A DNA stretch of 64,000 nucleotides, taken from assembly GCF_901212495.1 (NCBI RefSeq), contig NZ_CAAKNY010000053.1:19-64018 (forward strand). The letters run 5' to 3'. The notes under the pieces were generated by a model. That model was not told where the DNA came from. It did not search any database and saw nothing but the letters and a program-made list of their open reading frames with translations. This DNA is from Collinsella aerofaciens (GTDB lineage Bacteria > Actinomycetota > Coriobacteriia > Coriobacteriales > Coriobacteriaceae). Shown piece by piece: positions 51,264 through 60,687 of this stretch. Made by a program: the position numbers and the translations under genes. The stretch's first letter is position 1. Every line of letters begins with the position of its first letter.

Positions 51264-52100
51264 ATGAAAATCCTCAAGCGGATTAACAACAATACGGTTA
51301 TCTGCGTAAACGCCAAGGGCCGTGAGCTCGTTGCGCTTGGCCGTGGAATCGGTTTCCCCAACAGCCCCGATGAGCTCACGCTCGATAGGGTCGAGCGCAC
51401 CTTTTACGGCGTGGATGCCCGTTACCTGGCACTTCTGGACGAGATCGATCCTCAGGTGATGGAGTTTTCCGCCCAGATCGCCGATATCGCCCGCTCTAAC
51501 ATCTCGCGTGAGCTTTCACCCAACCTTCCCTTTACCATGGCCGACCATGTCGCTTTTGCCATCAAGCGCTGCCGCGAGCATATGTTTGTGCAGATGCCGC
51601 TCTCCTATGACGTGCAGCAGATGTATCCCATCGAGTATAAGATCGCCAAGTTCGCGCTCGAGGGCATCAATCGCGGCTTCAACATCAAGATGCCGCCAGG
51701 GGAGGCGAGCGGTATCGCGCTCTGCATCGTCAACAGCGTGGTCGCCTCGTCTTCAAAGGCCAAATCCAATACGGTGCGCAAGGACGATGCGATGCTCGAG
51801 AAGTTCACCAAGATCATCGAGTCCGAGCTGGGAGTTTGCGTGGACCGCGACGGTTTTGACTTTTGCCGCTATGCCACGCACGTCCGCTACCTGCTGGAAC
51901 GCGTACAGACAGGAGAGCCCCTCAACACGGATAACGGCGCGCTCTATGGGCCGCTCTGTGAGCAGCATCCCGATGTGGCTGTGTGCGTCGATCGCATGGC
52001 TGCGCTTATCGCAGAGCGTTTTGGCGCCGCGCTTGCCGATGAAGAGAAAGTCTACCTGATGCTTCACGTTAATCGCGTCTGTGCGGGATCCAGGCCTTAA
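51264..52100 (+). CDS. BglG/LicT-type transcriptional antiterminator with two PRDs
   Basis: The 278-residue protein has an RNA-binding CAT domain (residues 1-56, starting MKILKRINNNTVICVN) and two PTS-regulation domains with phosphorylatable His (DHVAFAIKRC in PRD1, LMLHVNRV in PRD2). Such proteins bind an RNA antiterminator and prevent termination upstream of PTS genes when sugar is present. The terminator at 52198-52260 and the PTS gene right after fit this exactly. ATG 51264 follows AGGGAG. Confidence 0.93.
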   Translation: MKILKRINNNTVICVNAKGRELVALGRGIGFPNSPDELTLDRVERTFYGVDARYLALLDEIDPQVMEFSAQIADIARSNISRELSPNLPFTMADHVAFAIKRCREHMFVQMPLSYDVQQMYPIEYKIAKFALEGINRGFNIKMPPGEASGIALCIVNSVVASSSKAKSNTVRKDDAMLEKFTKIIESELGVCVDRDGFDFCRYATHVRYLLERVQTGEPLNTDNGALYGPLCEQHPDVAVCVDRMAALIAERFGAALADEEKVYLMLHVNRVCAGSRP

Positions 52101-52197
52101 TCGACCGCTCGCCGCTGAGATTCGACCGTTTGCCGGTTTTGACTTTCGTAAAGGCGTCCGTTGGATGTAGTTTCATAGTCACATAAGGTGTTATTCG

Positions 52198-52264
52198 AGA
52201 AGAGCCTCGAAGCATGACGTAGACAGTTCCCTTGTCCGCATTGTGCTTCGGGACTCTTCTGTTT
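52198..52264 (+). terminator. Regulated terminator upstream of the PTS gene
   Basis: A 17 nt arm (52198-52214) pairs with 52244-52260 with two imperfect positions, followed by a GTTT stretch. It is the presumed target for antitermination; I could not assign the overlapping antiterminator RNA with confidence. Confidence 0.7.
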
Positions 52265-52366
52265 ATGTTGCCCTTCCCGCCCCCTCGATTCGCCTTGTGC
52301 CAGGCCTGCCGTAATCGGACCTCGTGCATGCGCAGACGCGAGGCGGAAAAGCAAGGGAGTTCAGCT

Positions 52367-53791
52367 ATGGCTGATAACAAGAAAATCGCAGCCGATGTGC
52401 TCGAAGCCGTCGGAGGCAAGGAAAACGTGACGTTTGTGGCGCATTGCATGACGCGTCTGCGCTTTAATCTTAAGGATATCGATATGCCCGATATCAAGGA
52501 GATAAAGAAGATTAACGGCGTGCTGGGCGCCCAGATTTCGGGAACGCAGTTTCAGGTGATCGTGGGCCAAAACGTGCCCAAGGTCTACGATGAGCTCTGT
52601 AAGCTTGGTGGGTTTGCCAAGCAGGATGCCATCGATGAGAACCTCGACACCCCTAAGCAAAAGCTCACACCTAAGGTCATAGGCAATAACATCCTTAACT
52701 ATCTCTCGAGCTCCATGGTGCCTATGATCCCCGTGCTCATGTGCGCCGGTCTCTTCAAGACCGTCGCCGTGGTGCTGGGCCCCACGATGGCGGGCGTGCT
52801 GATCGAGACGAGCGACCTCTACGTTCTCATGAACATGGTCTACGACGCTGCGTTCTACTTCATTCCAGTTTATCTCGGTTACAACGCGGCTAAGAATATC
52901 GGTGTAACGCCGGTTCTCGGTGCTTTTATGGGCGGCATTCTCATCGACCCGACCATGATCCAGATGGCGGCGAACGGGGTGCAGTTCTCCGTATACGGCA
53001 TCCCCTGCGTTGCGGCAAACTACACCAAGACAGTTTTGCCCATTCTTCTCTCTGTTTGGGCGATGAGCTATATCGAGCGCTTCTTCCGCAAATATGTGCC
53101 AGATACTCTTTCAACGGTTTTTGCGCCTTTCCTCACTATGGTCGTTGCCGTCCCTGTCTCTCTCTGCGCTCTCGCCCCTGTTGGTTCATGGGCGGGCGAT
53201 GCCCTCGCAGCTGGTTTTGAGCTTCTTGGAACTTCCGGTGGTGTCGCCGCCATTATCGGAGGAGGTATTCTGGCGGGTCTTTGGTGCCCAATGATTATTA
53301 CTGGCATGCATGTGGCGGTTGTGATGATTGCCATTGCTAACTATATGACCGTGGGGTCCGACGGCTTTGTTTTGGTCGCGACGGGCGTCAGTCTTTGGGC
53401 GACCTTCGGTTGCGAGGTGGCGACGTGGCTCAAACTGCGTGATAAAGACGAGAAGAATATGGCATTCGGTTATTTGGTTGCAAATATTGTCGGAGGCGTC
53501 GGTGAGCCTTTCATCTACGGCATGATGCTACGCTATCGCCGCGTGTTTGTCTGGAAGATTATCGGCTCCTTTGTTGCCGGTGCACTTGCAATCGCTCTCG
53601 GGGCCACGGTTTATACTGCCGGCGCGGCATCAAACTTCCTAGAGTTCCTCGCGTTTGCGGGCGGTGGGACCCAGAACCTCATCAACTTTGGAATTGCCGC
53701 AGCTGCAGGCTTCCTTGTAAGCGCCTTGGGCACGTATTTCCTTGGCTTTACTGAAGACGAGCTCGAGAACGGTCCCGTTTCGGAGCGCTAA
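52367..53791 (+). CDS. PTS beta-glucoside-type EIIBC permease
   Basis: The 474-residue protein has an EIIB domain with phosphorylated Cys27 (VAHCMTRLRFNLKD) and an EIIC domain of about ten helices with GEPFIYGMMLRYRR, the sugar-binding GEP motif. It imports and phosphorylates a glucoside or amino sugar. No EIIA domain is fused, so another EIIA must supply phosphate. ATG 52367 follows AAGGGAG. The following genes suggest a glycoconjugate substrate, but this is only inference. Confidence 0.93.
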   Translation: MADNKKIAADVLEAVGGKENVTFVAHCMTRLRFNLKDIDMPDIKEIKKINGVLGAQISGTQFQVIVGQNVPKVYDELCKLGGFAKQDAIDENLDTPKQKLTPKVIGNNILNYLSSSMVPMIPVLMCAGLFKTVAVVLGPTMAGVLIETSDLYVLMNMVYDAAFYFIPVYLGYNAAKNIGVTPVLGAFMGGILIDPTMIQMAANGVQFSVYGIPCVAANYTKTVLPILLSVWAMSYIERFFRKYVPDTLSTVFAPFLTMVVAVPVSLCALAPVGSWAGDALAAGFELLGTSGGVAAIIGGGILAGLWCPMIITGMHVAVVMIAIANYMTVGSDGFVLVATGVSLWATFGCEVATWLKLRDKDEKNMAFGYLVANIVGGVGEPFIYGMMLRYRRVFVWKIIGSFVAGALAIALGATVYTAGAASNFLEFLAFAGGGTQNLINFGIAAAAGFLVSALGTYFLGFTEDELENGPVSER

Positions 53792-53824
53792 TGCTTAGAT
53801 GTGTGGCACCTGATAAAGGTGCGA

Positions 53825-53862
53825 AACGGGAGGGGCGTTAACTGGGCGTCCCTCCTGTTATC
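53825..53862 (+). terminator. Terminator after the PTS gene
   Basis: aacgggagggg pairs with ccctcctgtt around a small internal loop; a weak T run follows. Confidence 0.65.
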
Positions 53863-53982
53863 AATAGCTGTTGACGGTCACATGGCGTTTGGTGCTGATG
53901 GGTGAGCGTCTATAGGGGCGCTCGCTCTCGCCCTGATACCGATTGGGAAAACAGGCGTCTTCTGGGAAAGGATTATGGCTAC

Positions 53983-55194
53983 ATGAAGGTCGAGTTTGGG
54001 ATCGAGAAGGTAAACGTGACGCCTGAGGCGTCCTGTCGTATGGGGGGTTACAACAGAAGTGGAACATGGACGGATGTTCTAGACGATATCGAGGTCAATG
54101 CATGCTCTCTTCGCATCGATGCTGTCCCGTTCATTCTTATTGAGCTTGACTCGATCATGTTATCAAGGGAGTTTGCACTTTCGGTTAAAGCCTCCGTTTC
54201 GGCTAAGACAGGCGTCGATGCAGGCAATATTACCGTCGCCTGTATCCATACGCACTCCGCCCCCTGCTACTTCAAGCTTGCCTTTGAGGAAACCTTGCCC
54301 GAGGCTCAGCTGACGGAACGTCTCGCTATCTCCGCGGTGGATGCTGCTGTATCTGCATGGGTCAACAGGGAAAACGCGACCGTTTCCATGGAGACGCTCG
54401 AGGTTGACGGACTGTACGGAAATCGCAACGTTAAAAACGGGCCCGCAGACAAGAGCGTGACACTGTTCTCCTTTCTGTCTGCAGACGGAGGGACGCCTCT
54501 TGGCGGTGCCATGTTCATCTCGGTCCATCCAACCATTCTCAACGGGAAGAGCAGGGCTTTGTCTGCAGACTTAATCGGCCAGGTTAGATTACGCTTGGAA
54601 AGCAAGCGCGGGTGCCCCGTGCTCTGTATAAACGGAGCCTGCGGTGATGTTTCGACTCGTTTTTACCGTCAGGGCGATGGGGCTGCGGAGCTCATGCGGA
54701 CAGCCGACGAGCTCTACAATCAAATCGAAGTAAAGCGCAAGAAGCTTGACTTGCTCGTAGATACCCCTAGATGGGGCTCGATTGCCATGCGGAGCGTCTA
54801 CGATGCGGCCAGCGATCCAGATTGGAAATGGATGACGGACCGGGTAGAAAACAGCGAGGCAAATCCCATGAAGGATTTTCTCCTTAAACGCCAGCAGCTT
54901 AAGCGTTCCATGGGCAAAATCGAGCTCGAATTGCCGAGCCAATTCGCTGTGATCGGAAACTGTATTTTTATTACTATGCCTTGCGACACTTGTAGCGCTT
55001 TGGGCCTTGACTTTAAGAGGGCCTTTGTTGGCTATAACGTTTTTATTATTGGCTATGCAAATTCATACTGCAATTATTTGGTCCCTCGAGAAGATTACGG
55101 CAAGTATTTTGAGACGTTTAACTCCAGAACGCCGCGAGGGCTTGCTGACGAGTTTGTCTCAAGGGTCATTCGTGCGGTGGGGGCACTGCTGTAG
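53983..55194 (+). CDS. Neutral-ceramidase-like hydrolase
   Basis: The 403-residue protein resembles the N-terminal domain of neutral/alkaline ceramidases: NVTPEASCRMGGYN, CIHTHSAPCYF (metal His pair), NGACGDVSTRFY and IGYANSYCNYLVP. Ceramidases split the amide bond of ceramide; bacterial relatives also act on other amides. It has no signal peptide, so it acts in the cytoplasm and probably on a compound taken up by the cell. ATG 53983 lies 11 nt after GGAAAGG. Low GC codons suggest recent acquisition. Confidence 0.82.
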   Translation: MKVEFGIEKVNVTPEASCRMGGYNRSGTWTDVLDDIEVNACSLRIDAVPFILIELDSIMLSREFALSVKASVSAKTGVDAGNITVACIHTHSAPCYFKLAFEETLPEAQLTERLAISAVDAAVSAWVNRENATVSMETLEVDGLYGNRNVKNGPADKSVTLFSFLSADGGTPLGGAMFISVHPTILNGKSRALSADLIGQVRLRLESKRGCPVLCINGACGDVSTRFYRQGDGAAELMRTADELYNQIEVKRKKLDLLVDTPRWGSIAMRSVYDAASDPDWKWMTDRVENSEANPMKDFLLKRQQLKRSMGKIELELPSQFAVIGNCIFITMPCDTCSALGLDFKRAFVGYNVFIIGYANSYCNYLVPREDYGKYFETFNSRTPRGLADEFVSRVIRAVGALL

Positions 55195-55276
55195 GAAGTA
55201 GGTGAAACCGTCGGTCGGTTGGTGCTGTGGGGCCGACTTTGGTTGTGGTGTCGGGCGCACTGGATGATTTTTTGGG

Positions 55277-56194
55277 GTGTCTAATTTGTCAATTGTGGGA
55301 CCTCTTATTCAACAAGTTCTTGTCATGTTTTTGCTCATGGGCGTGGGGTTTTGCCTTACCCGGGGAAAGATATTGGATGCGCGCTCAGCAAGGGATTTTG
55401 GCAAGCTGCTGATAAATATCGTGCTTCCCGTCATTATCTTTAAATCGTTTTGGACTGAGTTTTCTTTTGCCAAGCTGAACGAGTTGGCCGTGACATTCTC
55501 TCTGTCTGCCACGTTGCTTCTGCTCGCCGCTGTGGTTTCTCATGTGCTGTTGAGAAAGTGGCCAATCGATAACTTCGCCTCCGCGTTTTCAAATGCGGGC
55601 TTTATCGGCATTCCTCTTGTTGGGGCTGTCCTTGGGGAAGACGCCGTTTTTTTAATTGCGTGCATGATTGCGCTGCTCAATGCCGCGCAGTGGACATATG
55701 GGCAGTATCTCTTGTCGGGCTCGAAGGACTGCGTAAACCTCCGAGCTATCATGACGAGTCCGATGGTCCTCGCCCTTATAGCCGGCGTTGTCGTTTTTGT
55801 TGCACGTATACCGATGATCCCGATCGCCGACTCCCTGCTTTCTCTGATTGCGGCCCTCAATACCCCGCTGGCGATGCTGACGCTCGGAATCTATTTGGCT
55901 CAATCCGATTTACGTGCGCTCGCGGGGACAAGGAGCCTGTATCGGGTCTCGGCTGTGCGACTGTTTATCATTCCTCTCCTCTCCCTGCTTCTTTTAAGTA
56001 TCGTCCTCTGCGATAAGGGCATAAAACTGGCCTTATTGATAGCGGCGGCGACGCCCACTGGTGCGAATGTGGCGATCTTTTCTCAACAGCTTGATAAAGA
56101 CTATCGATATGCATGCGGAACGGTCTGCATAACCACGCTTCTATCCATGCTTTCTATGCCGTTGATGATTGCTGTTGGTCAGTTAGTACTTTAA
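55277..56194 (+). CDS. AEC-family (auxin-efflux-carrier-type) permease
   Basis: The ~305-residue protein has about ten hydrophobic segments and AEC-family patterns: LLINIVLPVIIFKSF near the N-terminus, FSNAGFIGIPLVGAVLG and ATPTGANVAIFSQQ near the C-terminus. Known members export or import organic acids such as malate. The start is either GTG 55277 or TTG 55286; the latter has TGGGG at better spacing. It follows the ceramidase-like gene by 82 nt and may take up or export a product. Confidence 0.9.
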   Translation: MSNLSIVGPLIQQVLVMFLLMGVGFCLTRGKILDARSARDFGKLLINIVLPVIIFKSFWTEFSFAKLNELAVTFSLSATLLLLAAVVSHVLLRKWPIDNFASAFSNAGFIGIPLVGAVLGEDAVFLIACMIALLNAAQWTYGQYLLSGSKDCVNLRAIMTSPMVLALIAGVVVFVARIPMIPIADSLLSLIAALNTPLAMLTLGIYLAQSDLRALAGTRSLYRVSAVRLFIIPLLSLLLLSIVLCDKGIKLALLIAAATPTGANVAIFSQQLDKDYRYACGTVCITTLLSMLSMPLMIAVGQLVL

Positions 56195-56217
56195 ATCCGC
56201 CTACCGGTGAGCCCTGT

Positions 56218-56830
56218 TTATCGCTCGCCTGTGTCCTGCCGCTCCACGCGACGCTGGATGAACGCCTCGTAGCGGTCGATTATCTGAGGAATCCGAAATC
56301 TGAGTCTCCGTGGTCGGCGTCCTTTGCCAGTATGAGCTCCGCATCGTAGCCGGTTGTGTGCAGGTGTTCGAAGCACTCGGCCGATAGTTCGCATTTGACG
56401 GTGCGGTTCTTGGTGCCGTGTGCGACGAGCGTCGGTGGCAGGGGGGCGTATCGGCGGTGATGTTGGCGGCGTCGCTCCCTGCACAGCAGAGCTCGGAGTG
56501 TTCGTGCAAGTTGACATCACCCACGAGTAAGCCATCGGGACTCATACGCGGGCCGCTGTCGACTGTGTTGGGATAGCTGTCCTCATGCATAAAGCACATG
56601 CCGTCGTAGGGGTCAATGATGCCGAGACAATGGTCGCGGAGGCGGGCACGCCGTCTTGCTGATTCACGATGTGGCGCTCACCGCGGTGTACCCGCTTGAA
56701 GGGTGCCGACCAGTACGAGCTTGTCAGAGTTGATATCAAAGTGCCCAGCGTGGGGCATGTTGGGGCAATAACGGCAAGCATTTTTCTCGCCCGTCGTGCC
56801 TTGGACCTTGACGCCTTTGACCGTGCGTAT
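56218..56830 (-). pseudogene. Decayed alpha/beta-hydrolase (esterase-like) gene
   Basis: In three minus-strand frames one can read pieces of an esterase of the BD-FAE type: PPTLVAHGTKNRTVKCELS, YDAELILAKDADHGDSDF (His of the triad) and PQIIDRYEAFIQRR before TAA at 56218-56220. Frameshifts lie near 56296 and in a run of six C (plus-strand G) near 56440. The N-terminal part upstream is not confidently readable. Confidence 0.7.
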
Positions 56831-56854
56831 GGACTCGGGAAGCTCCTTGTGCGT

Positions 56855-57238
56855 TCATGCCCCCAGCTCCATAGGCGTTCCGTTTTTCAAAGGCTGACGA
56901 GGGCTGTCAATCCCCCTCGTTTGGCGAGAGTTGCGGAGCACTTCGATTATGCATTTTGATTGGGCAAGATCATCGATTAATTTGTCCTGGTCTGCTCGCG
57001 CTATTTTGTCAAGGTTGGCGTCCCACTCATCTAAGAGAACCACGTCGCAGCTCTTTTCTGGATAACCGGACTCCAAGAGCTTGAGTATTCGAGCGACCGC
57101 TTGTCCGCAATCAACGAATTGATAGAAGGTCTTAGCTTGTCTCCGAGCATCGATTTGTTTCGGATGCCCATCAATGAACATAACAGTTTCATGACGCCTC
57201 CCGTAATGGGGCGTGACGACAATTGACTTAGATTGCAT
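56855..57238 (-). pseudogene. Fragment of an ABC-type ATPase
   Basis: A 127-codon frame contains DVVLLDEWDANLDK, like the Walker B/D-loop of peptide-exporter ABC proteins, with an upstream FVDCGQAVARIL that resembles a degenerate signature motif and a downstream CIIEVLRN. The Walker A half is absent, so it is a remnant or a frameshifted piece of a ~550-residue exporter. It starts just after a small peptide gene on the same strand. Confidence 0.5.
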
Positions 57239-57261
57239 GAGCGGCTATTTGGGCTAAGAGG

Positions 57262-57399
57262 TTAGTAGCGGATGAGAGCCAAATCCCGCTTGCACTTATG
57301 CTTTTTGGCATAAGAAGCTCCGGGAGCGTTATTTAAAAGAGAAGCGGATGCATCGATTCCGTATTTAGACAAAATGGAGCGCAAATCATCAGTCAACAT
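57262..57399 (-). CDS. 45-residue peptide, possible RiPP precursor
   Basis: A 45-residue frame from ATG 57399 to TAA 57262. It begins MLTDDLRSILSKYGIDASAS, an acidic amphipathic leader-like part, and continues with a basic Cys-containing tail (YAKKHKCKRD). The AT-rich composition differs from neighbours. It precedes the ATPase fragment, which resembles peptide exporters, so it might be a precursor peptide from a decayed cluster. There is no strong ribosome binding site, so the call is tentative. Confidence 0.4.
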   Translation of the reverse strand: MLTDDLRSILSKYGIDASASLLNNAPGASYAKKHKCKRDLALIRY

Positions 57400-57618
57400 A
57401 ATAAACCGCTCTGTGGGGGGGGCTATCATAGTCGTGCCGAACGGACTTGTCGTTTTAAACGACTTAAATTGAATTGTTGAATTGTCTATTGGAAAACTAC
57501 AATGGACTAATCCACTTTGCGAGAACTAAACAGAGGACTATTCATTACATTTTAGTGTTTAAGCGAGATTCTTTAAGAGAGATTTTCAAATATTGTCGCC
57601 CGGTTCACGTCTGTTATC
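57400..57618. other. AT-rich non-coding stretch with palindrome
   Basis: No gene is visible. gtcgttttaaacgac at 57449-57463 is a palindrome that could be an operator for the minus-strand peptide frame. The base composition is clearly lower in GC than the chromosome average here. Confidence 0.4.
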
Positions 57619-57813
57619 CAGGTTGCCTATTTGGGGGATGTGGCGCCTAGTTACCCGATGCCGTGCCCTGGTTTGAGCTGTCGGATGCCGTGCCAGATGC
57701 AGAACCGCTCGAGCTACTGTTGCTACTGTCGGCTGTGCCGTTTCCGACGCATTGCCGTTTGCCTTGTCGTCCGTGCTCGGTTGCGAGCCATCGGTTGTCT
57801 GGCTTAAGTCGGT
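57619..57813 (-). pseudogene. Duplicated 3' end of the Ser/Thr-rich membrane protein gene
   Basis: About 195 nt align to 50026-50231 at roughly 80 percent identity by eye, including non-coding bases past the stop codon. Frameshifts (for example ggggg instead of gggg) break the copy. Only the tail-coding end is present. Confidence 0.8.
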
Positions 57814-57906
57814 AACAGATACCATCAACTCATCAAGGGGGCTTGCTGTCTTTGGTGCGATAGCTTGATGCTAAACTGGATTTACGATTGCGAGGTGGTT
57901 TACGTG

Positions 57907-58176
57907 ATGTACCCGTATATGACATTCGAAGATGGTACTGAGGTCATTCATTCTGACCTGATTACGGATGGCGATATCGAAAAGGTTGTCGTGCATTTTG
58001 AACGACCGACGGCAGAGGGCTTCGACTCCGCTCGTTGTGAGTTACCTACTTACAATTGGACTATGTGGGAGGGGCGCTTCACCGATGAGGAGAAGCGAGG
58101 ATTTGAGACTTTTCTGAGCAATAACGCCCATTTGCTGTATCGCTACGCCGCAAACGGAGGAGCCAAAGTTGCCTAG
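57907..58176 (+). CDS. Small protein paired with DUF4160
   Basis: The 89-residue protein begins MYPYMTFEDGTEVIHSDL and continues VHFERPTAEGFDSARCELPTY, ending in a helix (FETFLSNNAHLLYRYA). I do not know the family name, but I recall such proteins beside DUF4160 genes. ATG 57907 has GAGGTGG 8 nt upstream; an ATG at 57868 is possible. It overlaps the next gene by 8 nt. The pair could be a toxin-antitoxin-like module. Confidence 0.7.
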   Translation: MYPYMTFEDGTEVIHSDLITDGDIEKVVVHFERPTAEGFDSARCELPTYNWTMWEGRFTDEEKRGFETFLSNNAHLLYRYAANGGAKVA

Positions 58177-58447
58177 CCTATTTCTTATTGGCGGCTATCG
58201 GGTCTTCTTTTGGTCCAACGAAGCGGGCGAGCCAATCCATGTCCATGTTTGCAAGGGAGCGCCTTCAGATAGCTCGGCCAAAATCTGGCTGACTCGCAGG
58301 GGAGGTTGCATTGTCGCTAATAACAAAGCGCAGATCCCCCGGAGCACACTTGACGACCTCTGTGAAATTATCGCCGCGCAGCATGAATTGATTTGTTCTA
58401 AATGGAAGGCATTTTTCCTTGTGGACGAGATCTCGTTCTACTGCTAA
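58169..58447 (+). CDS. DUF4160 domain protein
   Basis: The 92-residue protein has the DUF4160 pattern: a strand with YRVFFWSNEAGEPIHVHVCKG (HxHV motif) and a C-terminal helix. The TTG start at 58169 follows GGAGGAGCC and overlaps the preceding gene. DUF4160 proteins are often found in small two-gene modules with features of toxin-antitoxin pairs. The function is not known. Confidence 0.8.
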   Translation: MPSLFLIGGYRVFFWSNEAGEPIHVHVCKGAPSDSSAKIWLTRRGGCIVANNKAQIPRSTLDDLCEIIAAQHELICSKWKAFFLVDEISFYC

Positions 58448-58580
58448 ACGCTATTCTGACTTCTCTTTTTCATTTTTAATCATGAGACTGCCCATCAGCG
58501 CGGATTGAACTTGACAGTACAATGGAGGCGGACTTTATTGCCGCTGCTCGTTGCGGCTAAACGGATGTGTTGGAGCTCGC

Positions 58581-60569
58581 ATGAACGATTTTCTAAACGG
58601 TCAAGTTAAGAACGACGGCTTTTTGCGTGTGGCGGCGGCCTCGCCCAAGATTCGCGTTGCCGATGTCGAGGGCAATGCCGAGGTTGCGTTGGCGGCCGTT
58701 CGCGAGGCTGCCGAGCACGGTGTTCGTGCTCTGGTGCTGCCCGAGCTCAACTTGTGCGGCTATACCGCGGCCGATCTGTTCCATAACCGCACATTACTGC
58801 ATACCTGCGAGGCGGCACTTGTGCACATCCTCGATGAAACCCGCGAGCTGCCGATTGTCTTTACCGTCGGTCTTCCCGTTGCGGTTGCCGAGAATATCTA
58901 CAACTGCGCCGCCGTGTGCTGCGCGGGCGAGCTTTTGGGCCTCACGGCCAAAAAGTATCTGCCTAACTATGGCGAGTTCTATGAGCGCCGTTGGTTTGCT
59001 CCGGCGCCTGCGGATCCCGTGTGGGTTGAATTTGCCGGTCAGGGTCCGGTTCCGCTTGGCTCGGGGCTTGTCTACCGCTGCTGCGATGAGGGTGCCGAGG
59101 ACCTGGTGCTGGGCGTTGAGGTCTGTGAAGACCTGTGGGTGCCGGCACCCCCTTCGACCGAGATGGCGCTTGACGGTGCGACGGTGATTCTCAACCCGTC
59201 GGCCTCGGACGAGATCATCGGCAAGGCAGATTACCGCCGCGGCCTTATCTCTAACCAAAGCGCGCGCCTGTACTGCGCCTATGCCTATGCAGACGCGAGC
59301 GAGGGCGAGTCCACGACCGACATGGTCTTTGCGGGCGAGAACCTTATCTACGAAAACGGCTCCAAGCTCGCCGCCACCAAACTGCTTACCTGCGATATGG
59401 CCATCGCCGACGTTGACCTTGACCGCCTGGTTGCCGAGCGCCGTCGCTCGACGACGTGGGCGCGCACGGACGATGCGCCGGAGGCCACGACCGTTGAGTT
59501 TTCGTTTGAGGGCGTGCTGACAGACGAACCTGTCCTGCGCAACGCCTGCGACATCGACCGTGTCTTCCCCCGCGCGCCCTTTGTGCCGGCCGACCACGGT
59601 GACCTGGCCGAGCGCTGCGAGACCATCCTCGACCTGCAGACCGCCGGCCTCAAGACCCGCCTTGCCCACACGGGCACCAAGGCTGCGGTCATCGGCCTTT
59701 CGGGTGGCTTGGACTCCACGCTGGCACTGCTTGTGACCGTGCGTGCCTTCGATGCGCTGGGGCTGCCGCGCACGGGTATCACGGCGGTCTCCATGCCCGG
59801 TTTTGGCACGACGCATCGCACCAAGTCGAATGCCGAGTCGCTCGCCCGCGACTTGGGTGTGAGCTTCCGCGAGGTTTCGATCCACGCGGCCGTGGAGCAG
59901 CACTTCAAGGACATTGAGCACGATTCGGCCGTGCAGGACGTGACCTACGAGAACAGCCAGGCTCGCGAGCGTACGCAGATTTTGATGGATCTGGCCAACC
60001 AGGCTGGCGGTTTTGTCATCGGCACGGGCGATCTGTCGGAGCTGGCGCTCGGCTGGGCCACCTATAACGGCGACCACATGAGCATGTACGCCGTCAACGC
60101 GAGCGTGCCCAAGACGCTTGTGCGCCATCTGGTGCGTTATGCGGCTGATGTCTTTGGCGGGCGTATTGCCGAGGTGCTGCTCGATATCCTCGATACGCCG
60201 GTGTCCCCCGAGCTTCTGCCACCCACGGGCGATGGCGAGATTGCGCAGAAGACCGAGGATTTGGTGGGCCCGTATGAGCTGCACGACTACTTTCTCTACT
60301 TCCTGCTTCGTTTTGGCTTTGAGCCGGGCAAGATCTACCGCATGGCGCTCAAGAGCTTCGAGGGCGTCTACAACGCCAAGACCGTCCACACGTGGTTGCG
60401 TACGTTCTATCGTCGCTTTTTTGCCCAGCAGTTTAAGCGCAGCTGCCTGCCCGATGGTCCCAAGGTGGGCTCGGTGACGCTCAGCCCGCGCGGCGATTGG
60501 CGTATGCCGAGTGACGCCAGCTCGCGTCTATGGCTTGCACAGATCGACGCGCTCAACGCAATTGACTAA
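58581..60569 (+). CDS. nadE: Glutamine-dependent NAD(+) synthetase
   Basis: NadE makes NAD from deamido-NAD, using ammonia from glutamine. The 662-residue protein joins a nitrilase-like glutaminase (triad: Glu in LPELNLCGY, Lys in KKYLPNYGEFYE, Cys in EVCEDLW) to a synthetase domain with the P-loop GLSGGLDSTLALL. Length fits the long-type NadE. ATG 58581 follows TTGGAG; the upstream ATG at 58551 is less likely. Confidence 0.96.
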   Translation: MNDFLNGQVKNDGFLRVAAASPKIRVADVEGNAEVALAAVREAAEHGVRALVLPELNLCGYTAADLFHNRTLLHTCEAALVHILDETRELPIVFTVGLPVAVAENIYNCAAVCCAGELLGLTAKKYLPNYGEFYERRWFAPAPADPVWVEFAGQGPVPLGSGLVYRCCDEGAEDLVLGVEVCEDLWVPAPPSTEMALDGATVILNPSASDEIIGKADYRRGLISNQSARLYCAYAYADASEGESTTDMVFAGENLIYENGSKLAATKLLTCDMAIADVDLDRLVAERRRSTTWARTDDAPEATTVEFSFEGVLTDEPVLRNACDIDRVFPRAPFVPADHGDLAERCETILDLQTAGLKTRLAHTGTKAAVIGLSGGLDSTLALLVTVRAFDALGLPRTGITAVSMPGFGTTHRTKSNAESLARDLGVSFREVSIHAAVEQHFKDIEHDSAVQDVTYENSQARERTQILMDLANQAGGFVIGTGDLSELALGWATYNGDHMSMYAVNASVPKTLVRHLVRYAADVFGGRIAEVLLDILDTPVSPELLPPTGDGEIAQKTEDLVGPYELHDYFLYFLLRFGFEPGKIYRMALKSFEGVYNAKTVHTWLRTFYRRFFAQQFKRSCLPDGPKVGSVTLSPRGDWRMPSDASSRLWLAQIDALNAID

Positions 60570-60638
60570 GGTTGGCTAAATTGAACCAATGCGGGGTTTG
60601 TAAGCGTTACACTTTTGCAATCTGATGGCCCGTATCGC

Positions 60639-60669
60639 GCGGCGCTCTTGTCGGAGCGCCGCGTTTTTT
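60639..60669 (+). terminator. Terminator between nadE and the aminotransferase gene
   Basis: gcggcgctc (60639-60647) pairs with gagcgccgc (60654-60662), followed by six T. The next binding site lies only 8 nt further. Confidence 0.85.
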
Positions 60670-60687
60670 ATATCGAAAGGTGGCACC

